Positions 58,983 through 64,000 of a stretch of DNA of 64,000 nt are shown here, piece after piece. How positions within the stretch are numbered: the stretch's first letter is position 1; each line of letters opens with the position of its first letter. Both the position numbers and the translations under genes were made by a program. Under the pieces are notes generated by a model. The model had not been told where the DNA came from and searched no databases. It saw only the letters and a list, made by a program, of their open reading frames with translations. This stretch comes from Mycolicibacterium iranicum. GTDB taxonomy: Bacteria; Actinomycetota; Actinomycetes; Mycobacteriales; Mycobacteriaceae. The stretch lies in contig NZ_LQPC01000043.1 of NCBI RefSeq assembly GCF_002101705.1, forward strand, positions 37,135 to 101,134. Direction: 5' to 3'.

Positions 58983-60248
58983 ATGACTGTGACCGACCAC
59001 ACATCGACCGTCCGGGCCTTCGATCCGATTGATTTGTCGTCGCGAGCCTTCTGGTCGTCCACAGCCGACACTCGCGAGGTGGCTTTTGCCGAACTGCGTC
59101 GCGAGCGCCCGGTGAGCTGGCATCGGCCCGTCGACGATGCACTGATGCCCGATCCGCTCGACCGGGGGTTCTGGGCGGTCACCAGGCACGCGGACATCGT
59201 GGAGGTCAGCCGCGACAGTGAAGCGTTCTGTTCTGGCAAGGGTGTGCTTTTCGAGAATGTCCCCGAGGAACTTCTCGAAGCGTCGCAGTCGTTCCTGGCC
59301 ATGGACGCGCCGCGCCACACGCAGATCAGAAAGGTGGTGCACGCGGCCTTCACGCCTCGGCAGGTGCGCCGGATCGAGGACTCGATCAAGGCGAACGCGG
59401 CCGCGATCGTGACCGAATTGCAGGCTGCCGGGCCGGGTGCGGATTTCGTCGAGCACTGTGCCAAAGAGCTTCCGGTGCGCACCTTGTCGGACATGGTGGG
59501 CATACCCGCCTCGGAACGCGATCACGTTGCCGAGGCCGCCGACGCCATGGTCAGCTGGGCAGACCCGGTGTACCTGGACGGTCGCAACCCGCTCGAAGTG
59601 CTCGTCGAAGCGCAGATGTACATGCACCAGGTCGCGCTGAGTCTCGCCGCGCAACGCCGCGAGACCCCCGGCGACGATCTGTTCAGCGCTCTGGTCCACG
59701 CCGAGGTGGACGGCTCACGGCTCACCGACGCCGAGGTTGCCGCGTTCTTTGTCCTCCTCGCGGTGGCCGGCAACGATACGACGCGGCAGACGGCGACCCA
59801 CGCGGTCATGGCACTCACTCAGCATCCTGGCCAACGTGAGTGGCTGACAGCCGATTTCGACAGCCGTGTCGATTGCTCGATCGAGGAGTTCATTCGCTGG
59901 GCGACACCGGTGATGACGTTCCGCCGGACCGCGACGCGCGACTACGTACTCGGGGGCAAGCAGATCGACGCCGGCGAAAAGGTCGTCATGTTCTATTCGT
60001 CGGGCAATCGGGACGGCGAGGTGTTCGAGGATCCTGCACGGTTCGATCTCAGTCGAAAGCCGAACCCGCACTTGGGATTCGGCGGTGGCGGACGCCACTT
60101 CTGTCTCGGCGCGCATGTGGCACGCGCTCAGCTGCGGGCCCTCTTCCGTGAGCTGCTCACCCAGTTGCCCGACCTGCAGGCCGGGGAACCGTCATTGGTG
60201 CCCGGCAATTTCGTGCACGCGGTCCGGAGTCTGCCGGTCACCTGGTGA
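58983..60248 (+). CDS. Cytochrome P450
   Basis: A 421-aa soluble class I P450. The I-helix oxygen-activation motif is AVAGNDTTRQTATHAVMAL, the K-helix ExxR is in EEFIRWATPV and the heme-ligand Cys is in FGGGGRHFCLGAHVARAQL. The overall pattern resembles the mycobacterial CYP124/125/142 lipid- and sterol-oxidising group, but the substrate is not shown. It is controlled by the divergent TetR gene and overlaps the convergent sirtuin gene by 11 bases. ATG at 58983 is predicted to be the first base of the mRNA. Confidence 0.92.
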   Translation: MTVTDHTSTVRAFDPIDLSSRAFWSSTADTREVAFAELRRERPVSWHRPVDDALMPDPLDRGFWAVTRHADIVEVSRDSEAFCSGKGVLFENVPEELLEASQSFLAMDAPRHTQIRKVVHAAFTPRQVRRIEDSIKANAAAIVTELQAAGPGADFVEHCAKELPVRTLSDMVGIPASERDHVAEAADAMVSWADPVYLDGRNPLEVLVEAQMYMHQVALSLAAQRRETPGDDLFSALVHAEVDGSRLTDAEVAAFFVLLAVAGNDTTRQTATHAVMALTQHPGQREWLTADFDSRVDCSIEEFIRWATPVMTFRRTATRDYVLGGKQIDAGEKVVMFYSSGNRDGEVFEDPARFDLSRKPNPHLGFGGGGRHFCLGAHVARAQLRALFRELLTQLPDLQAGEPSLVPGNFVHAVRSLPVTW

Positions 60249-61077
60249 GGTCGGCTGTCACTGGCAATTCGTCGGCGAGCAGCGCCAGCATCGGTGAACA
60301 ACCGTTGTCGATCTTCACAGTCGCCAGGTCGTCGCCGCGAGTAGAGCCGCGGTTGATGATCGCGACCGGCATGGCCGCGGCGGCCGCATGGCGGACAAAG
60401 CGGTAGCCGGAATAGACCGTCAGCGAGGACCCCGCGACAAGTAGCGCGTCAGCCGCGTCGACGAGTGAATACGCCTCATCGACACGGTCTTTCGGAACAC
60501 TCTCGCCGAAATAGACGATGTCTGGTTTGAGCATTCCGCCACAGCGTGGACAGTCGACGACCCGGAACGACGCGGTGTCGGCCACCACTGCGTCGGCGTC
60601 GGGGGCGACCGCGATTCCGCCGACCGCCGCGGCCCGTTCGGCGAAGCCCGGGTTCGCCTCATCGAGCAGATCGGCCAGCGCGGCCCGCGTCATCGTGAAA
60701 GCGCAGTCCAGGCAGATCACCCGCGCGTACGTGCCATGCAGGTCGATGACCTTGTCGCTACCCGCCTTCGAATGCAACAGGTCGACGTTCTGGGTGATCA
60801 GACCGCAGACGACACCGGCACGTTCCAGCGCCGCCAGCGCACGGTGCCCGGCATTGGGCTGGGTGCGGTCCATATGCTGCCACCCGAGATGGTTGCGAGC
60901 CCAGTAGCGCTGCCGGAACACCGCGTCGGAGGTGAACTGACGGATCGTCATGGGATTGCTCGGCGGCGAGTCCGGACCTCGATAGTCAGGGATCCCCGAA
61001 TCCGTGGAGATCCCTGCGCCGGTCAGCACCGCGATACGTCTACCCCGCAGCAAGGCGACGAGTTCGGGTGCTTCCAC
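60238..61077 (-). CDS. Sir2-family NAD-dependent protein deacylase
   Basis: A 279-aa sirtuin. RIAVLTGAGISTDSGIPDYRG binds NAD, CGLITQNVDLLHSKAGS and the catalytic His in VIDLHGTYARV follow, and two zinc-binding Cys pairs are present (CLDC and CPRC). The DLLHSKAGS variant suggests the SIR4-like class II. It removes acyl or ADP-ribosyl groups depending on class. GTG at 61077 has TACATT seven bases upstream and GGAGGG directly before it, so it could be leaderless or led. Confidence 0.9.
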   Translation of the reverse strand: MEAPELVALLRGRRIAVLTGAGISTDSGIPDYRGPDSPPSNPMTIRQFTSDAVFRQRYWARNHLGWQHMDRTQPNAGHRALAALERAGVVCGLITQNVDLLHSKAGSDKVIDLHGTYARVICLDCAFTMTRAALADLLDEANPGFAERAAAVGGIAVAPDADAVVADTASFRVVDCPRCGGMLKPDIVYFGESVPKDRVDEAYSLVDAADALLVAGSSLTVYSGYRFVRHAAAAAMPVAIINRGSTRGDDLATVKIDNGCSPMLALLADELPVTADLTR

Positions 61078-61095
61078 CCCTCCGAATGTAGGCGA

Positions 61096-61680
61096 TCAGC
61101 CGTGATGGCTGTGTTCCCGCTGGTCGGAGGCTTCCGCATTCCCATTGGTGTGGTGATGGGCAACCTCATCGTCATCGGCATCCTCAACGTCGTCATCGTC
61201 ACGGTCGTCGTCAAGGTCATCGTCGTCGTCATCGTCGTCCTGCTCGAAACCGACGATCTCGACGACCTCGATGTGCTTCTCCATGCGGTTCTCGTCGGAC
61301 AGCGGCACCGAGACCGTCAAGATGCCGCGGTCGTAGATGGCGTTGACGTCGTCCTCGTCGGCACCGTCGGGCAGAGGCAAGCTGCGGCTGAACGAGCCGT
61401 AGTTGAACTCGGAGCGACCGCAGTTGTCGCCGGGGCGCGATCGCTCTGCGGTGATCGTGACGCGCCCGTCGCGGACGGTCACCTCGATGTCTTCCTCAGG
61501 GTCGACACCGGGCAGTTCGGCGCGGATCTCGTACATGTCGTCGTGCAACTCGTCTTCGACGCGGATCACGCGGCCTTCGAAGAGCGGACGCAGCGCCGGG
61601 AAGGACGGCAAGTTGTCGAAAAGCTCGACGAGCTCGGACAGCAGGGGAAGGGACTGGCGTTGGGTGGCAACCTTGTTCAT
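61096..61680 (-). CDS. Hsp20/alpha-crystallin small heat shock protein with acidic-His tail
   Basis: A 194-aa protein with a central alpha-crystallin domain (about residues 45-135: YEIRAELPGVDPEEDIEVTV, DGRVTITAERS, SEFNYGSFSRSLPLPDG, YDRGILTVSVPL). It binds unfolded proteins without ATP. After about residue 140 comes an unusual tail with eight consecutive Asp, further Asp/Glu clusters and His runs (VAHHHTNG, HSHHG), replacing the usual short I-x-I extension. The ATG at 61680 fits the family N-terminus (MNKVATQRQSLPLLSELVEL). Divergent from nadE. Confidence 0.87.
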   Translation of the reverse strand: MNKVATQRQSLPLLSELVELFDNLPSFPALRPLFEGRVIRVEDELHDDMYEIRAELPGVDPEEDIEVTVRDGRVTITAERSRPGDNCGRSEFNYGSFSRSLPLPDGADEDDVNAIYDRGILTVSVPLSDENRMEKHIEVVEIVGFEQDDDDDDDDLDDDRDDDDVEDADDDEVAHHHTNGNAEASDQREHSHHG

Positions 61681-61879
61681 GCGCCTACGATGCGCGCCGG
61701 AGGGAAAATCCGCGGATCGCGCGCGGTGCGGTCGGGGAAACGGCAGGCCAACTCGGGGCCAGCGGCACCGGCGGCCAATGCTCCTCGCGCATCGCGCCGA
61801 GGCGGCCTGCATCAGGCTCCGAACCGCCAAGTTGTGCGGGCTGACGAATAAGCGCGGCGATCGCGGGCAACAATGGGGC

Positions 61880-63922
61880 ATGGATTTCTACTCGGCGTAC
61901 CAGCAGGGCTTCGTCCGCGTGGCGGCCTGCACGCAGCAGGTCGTCCTGGCTGACCCCGCAGCGAACGCCGCCGCTGTGCTGGAGGTGGCGCGGGAGTGCG
62001 ACGCCGACGACGTGGCATTGGCCGTGTTTCCGGAGCTGACGCTGTCGGGCTACTCGATCGAAGACATCCTGCTTCAGGACACGCTGCTGGACGCCGTCGG
62101 CGAGGCCCTGCTCGAAGTCGTCGCGGGGAGCGCCGATCTGATGACGGTCCTGGTGGTCGGGGCACCGCTGAGATTCGGCCACCGGATCTACAACACTGCC
62201 GTCGTCATCCACCGTGGCCGGGTTCTCGGCGTGGTGCCGAAGTCTTACCTGCCCACCTACCGCGAGTTCTACGAGCGCAGGCAGGTCGCTGCGGGCGATG
62301 ACGTGCGTGGCGTGATGCGGATCGGAGACGTCGACGCGCCGTTCGGTCCGGACTTGCTGTTCGCCGCGGCAGACCTTCCCGGATTCGTCTTGCATGTGGA
62401 GATCTGCGAGGACATGTTCATGCCGATTCCGCCGAGCGCGGAAGCGGCCCTGGCTGGAGCGACCGTGCTCGCCAACCTCTCCGGGAGTCCGATCACCATC
62501 GGCCGCGCCGAGGACCGCGCCCTCCTCGCCCGCTCGGCGTCGTCGCGGTGTCTGGCGGCCTACGTCTATGCCGCCGCGGGCGAGGGCGAGTCCACCACCG
62601 ATCTGGCCTGGGACGGCCAGACGATGGTGTGGGAGAACGGTGTCTGCCTGGCGCAATCGGAGCGGTTTCCCTCGGGCGCAAGGCGATCCGTTGCTGACGT
62701 CGACTTGGAGCTGTTGCGTGCCGAGCGGTTGCGGATGGGGACCTTCGACGACAACCGCGTCCATCACGGCATCACCGCCGACGACTACCGACGTGTCGAG
62801 TTCCTGCTCGACCCACCGCCCGGTGACATCGGACTGCGCCGCGAGGTGGAGCGCTTCCCGTTTGTGCCTGCGGATTACTCGCGACTGCAACAGGATTGCT
62901 ATGAGGCCTACAACATCCAGGTGTCCGGTCTGGAGCAGCGGCTGCGAGCGATCGGCTCCCCGAAGGTCGTCATCGGGGTGTCCGGAGGTCTGGACTCCAC
63001 GCATGCACTGATCGTCGCGGCCCGCGCGATGGACCGCCTGGGCAGGCCCCGCAGCGACATCCTGGCGTTCACCCTGCCCGGGTTCGCCACCGGAGATCGG
63101 ACGAAGCGCAATGCGATTCGCCTCGGCGAGACGCTCGGCGTGACGTTCTCCGAGATCGACATCAGGGAGACGGCGCAGCTGATGCTCTCCGAGATGGACC
63201 ACCCGTTCGCCCGCGGCGAGAAGGTGTACGACATCACGTTCGAGAACGTGCAGGCAGGTTTGCGCACCGACTATCTGTTCCGGCTTGCCAACCAGCGCGG
63301 CGGGATCGTGCTCGGCACCGGCGACCTCTCGGAGCTCGCACTGGGCTGGTCCACCTACGGGGTCGGCGACCAGATGTCGCACTACAACGTCAACGGCGGA
63401 GTTCCGAAGACGTTGATCCAGCACCTCATCCGGTGGGTGATCTCATCGGAACAGTTCGAGGATGCCGTCAACGAGGTGCTGCAATCGGTGCTCGACACCG
63501 AGATCAGCCCCGAGCTTGTTCCGGCGGGCGAGGACGAGGAGATTCAGAGCAGCCAGGACAAGGTCGGACCCTATGTGTTGCAGGACTTCTCGTTGTTCCA
63601 GGTGCTGCGGTACGGGTTTCGTCCCTCGAAGGTCGCCTTCCTCGCGTGGCATGCGTGGAGCGATGCGAACAAGGGGGATTGGCCGCCGGGGATCTCGCAG
63701 GACCAGCGTCCGTCGTACTCGCTCAAGGAGATTCGGCACTGGCTGCAGGTCTTCGCCCAGCGGTTCTACTCGTTTTCCCAGTTCAAGCGTTCGGCTCTGC
63801 CGAACGGCCCGAAGGTGTCGCACGGTGGATCGCTGTCGCCGCGCGGGGACTGGCGCGCGCCGTCGGACATGTCGGCCCGCATTTGGCTCGACGAGATCGA
63901 AAGGTCGATTCCCGAGGACTAG
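61880..63922 (+). CDS. nadE: Glutamine-dependent NAD(+) synthetase
   Basis: A 680-aa two-domain enzyme, close in length to the 679-aa M. tuberculosis NadE. The N-terminal nitrilase-like glutaminase has its Glu in FPELTLSGYS, Lys in VPKSYLPTYREFYE and Cys in EICEDMFM. The C-terminal synthetase has the P-loop VSGGLDSTHALIVA and GDLSELALGWSTYG. It makes NAD from deamido-NAD with glutamine and ATP. The ATG at 61880 gives MDFYSAYQQGFVRVAACTQQ, the known family start. The stop codon TAG is part of a CTAG target abutting an insertion sequence. Confidence 0.96.
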   Translation: MDFYSAYQQGFVRVAACTQQVVLADPAANAAAVLEVARECDADDVALAVFPELTLSGYSIEDILLQDTLLDAVGEALLEVVAGSADLMTVLVVGAPLRFGHRIYNTAVVIHRGRVLGVVPKSYLPTYREFYERRQVAAGDDVRGVMRIGDVDAPFGPDLLFAAADLPGFVLHVEICEDMFMPIPPSAEAALAGATVLANLSGSPITIGRAEDRALLARSASSRCLAAYVYAAAGEGESTTDLAWDGQTMVWENGVCLAQSERFPSGARRSVADVDLELLRAERLRMGTFDDNRVHHGITADDYRRVEFLLDPPPGDIGLRREVERFPFVPADYSRLQQDCYEAYNIQVSGLEQRLRAIGSPKVVIGVSGGLDSTHALIVAARAMDRLGRPRSDILAFTLPGFATGDRTKRNAIRLGETLGVTFSEIDIRETAQLMLSEMDHPFARGEKVYDITFENVQAGLRTDYLFRLANQRGGIVLGTGDLSELALGWSTYGVGDQMSHYNVNGGVPKTLIQHLIRWVISSEQFEDAVNEVLQSVLDTEISPELVPAGEDEEIQSSQDKVGPYVLQDFSLFQVLRYGFRPSKVAFLAWHAWSDANKGDWPPGISQDQRPSYSLKEIRHWLQVFAQRFYSFSQFKRSALPNGPKVSHGGSLSPRGDWRAPSDMSARIWLDEIERSIPED

Positions 63923-63999
63923 CTGTACTGACCTGAGAGGTTAGGTACGCGGCTGGCTGGTGGTTGACCGCCGAGTGCGGTGTGGCCGCGGTGGTGATT
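63919..63999 (-). CDS. IS481-family transposase, C-terminal end (partial)
   Basis: On the minus strand the last 27 codons read NHHRGHTALGGQPPASRVPN then LSGQYS and TAG. The pattern NxHRxHxALGGxPPxxR is the C-terminus of the DDE (rve) transposases of IS481. The rest lies beyond the window. Its TAG (63919-63921) is offset by one base from the nadE TAG (63920-63922). Confidence 0.75.
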   Translation of the reverse strand, partial: NHHRGHTALGGQPPASRVPNLSGQYS

Positions 64000-64000
64000 G
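63924..64000 (-). mobile_element. End of an IS481-family insertion sequence (partial)
   Basis: The element probably begins at TGTACTGACCTGAGAGG (63924 on), directly after ACTAGC (63918-63923). IS481 elements are known to insert at NCTAGN with duplication of the target. The other end is outside the window, so the inverted repeat and duplication cannot be checked. Confidence 0.6.

Overview
The window is chromosomal DNA of a high-GC actinomycete, almost certainly a rapidly growing Mycobacterium (Mycolicibacterium). The gene order tig-clpP1-clpP2 ... clpX ... korA-korB-mobA ... rpf ... Rv2449c-like-valS-folC-Rv2446c-like-ndk-rne ... rplU-rpmA-obg-proB ... nadE is the conserved backbone I recall from M. 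tuberculosis Rv2462c to Rv2438c. Resuscitation-promoting factors, an F420-type reductase fold, actinobacterial RNase E and many leaderless genes (TANNNT 6-7 bases before the start codon) fit the same assignment. No rRNA, tRNA or CRISPR array was seen.

Layout. 1-4.3 kb: 3' end of tig, the ClpP1P2 protease operon, a small flavin/F420 reductase-like gene, a small secreted protein and clpX. 4.3-35.3 kb: about 31 kb of accessory genes inserted between clpX and korA relative to the slow-grower backbone. These are a pair of GT1-type glycosyltransferases with a translationally coupled 54-residue membrane peptide, an fdhD/fdhF-like pair, a type III glutamine synthetase, a surface beta-propeller lipoprotein and a large inositol catabolism region. 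35.6-64 kb: the backbone resumes with korAB-mobA, two tandem rpf genes, a flavin monooxygenase, an S9 peptidase, an enoyl-reductase-like protein, valS-folC-ndk-rne, rplU-rpmA-obg-proB, a TetR/P450 pair, a sirtuin, an Hsp20 and nadE. The last 80 bases hold the 3' end of an IS481-family transposase that abuts the nadE stop codon.

How the inositol region works together. The minus-strand operon iolC-aldolase-iolB-iolD-iolE-iolG-mmsA encodes a complete route from myo-inositol to dihydroxyacetone phosphate and acetyl-CoA. It diverges from a GntR-family gene whose position matches iolR of Corynebacterium. A 22-bp sequence upstream of iolC is repeated exactly upstream of a sugar-type ABC transporter operon 3 kb away, in the same orientation relative to transcription. 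It contains a match to the IolR motif as I remember it, so catabolism and uptake are probably one regulon. Between them lie a hydroxypyruvate-isomerase-like gene and a LacI gene with two palindromic operators. A second polyol cassette (30.1-34.1 kb: phytanoyl-CoA-dioxygenase-like oxygenase, inositol-type dehydrogenase, inosose-dehydratase-like TIM barrel, second dehydrogenase) has its own divergent LacI regulator and lacks the shared operator. It is the best candidate for an undescribed pathway here.

Other points worth a look: an 11-codon micro-ORF joining korA to korB by two ATGA overlaps, a TetR operator placed between the -35 and -10 of a leaderless P450 gene, a structured AT-rich leader before the rpf genes, and an IS481-type element whose transposase stop codon seems to come from its CTAG target.
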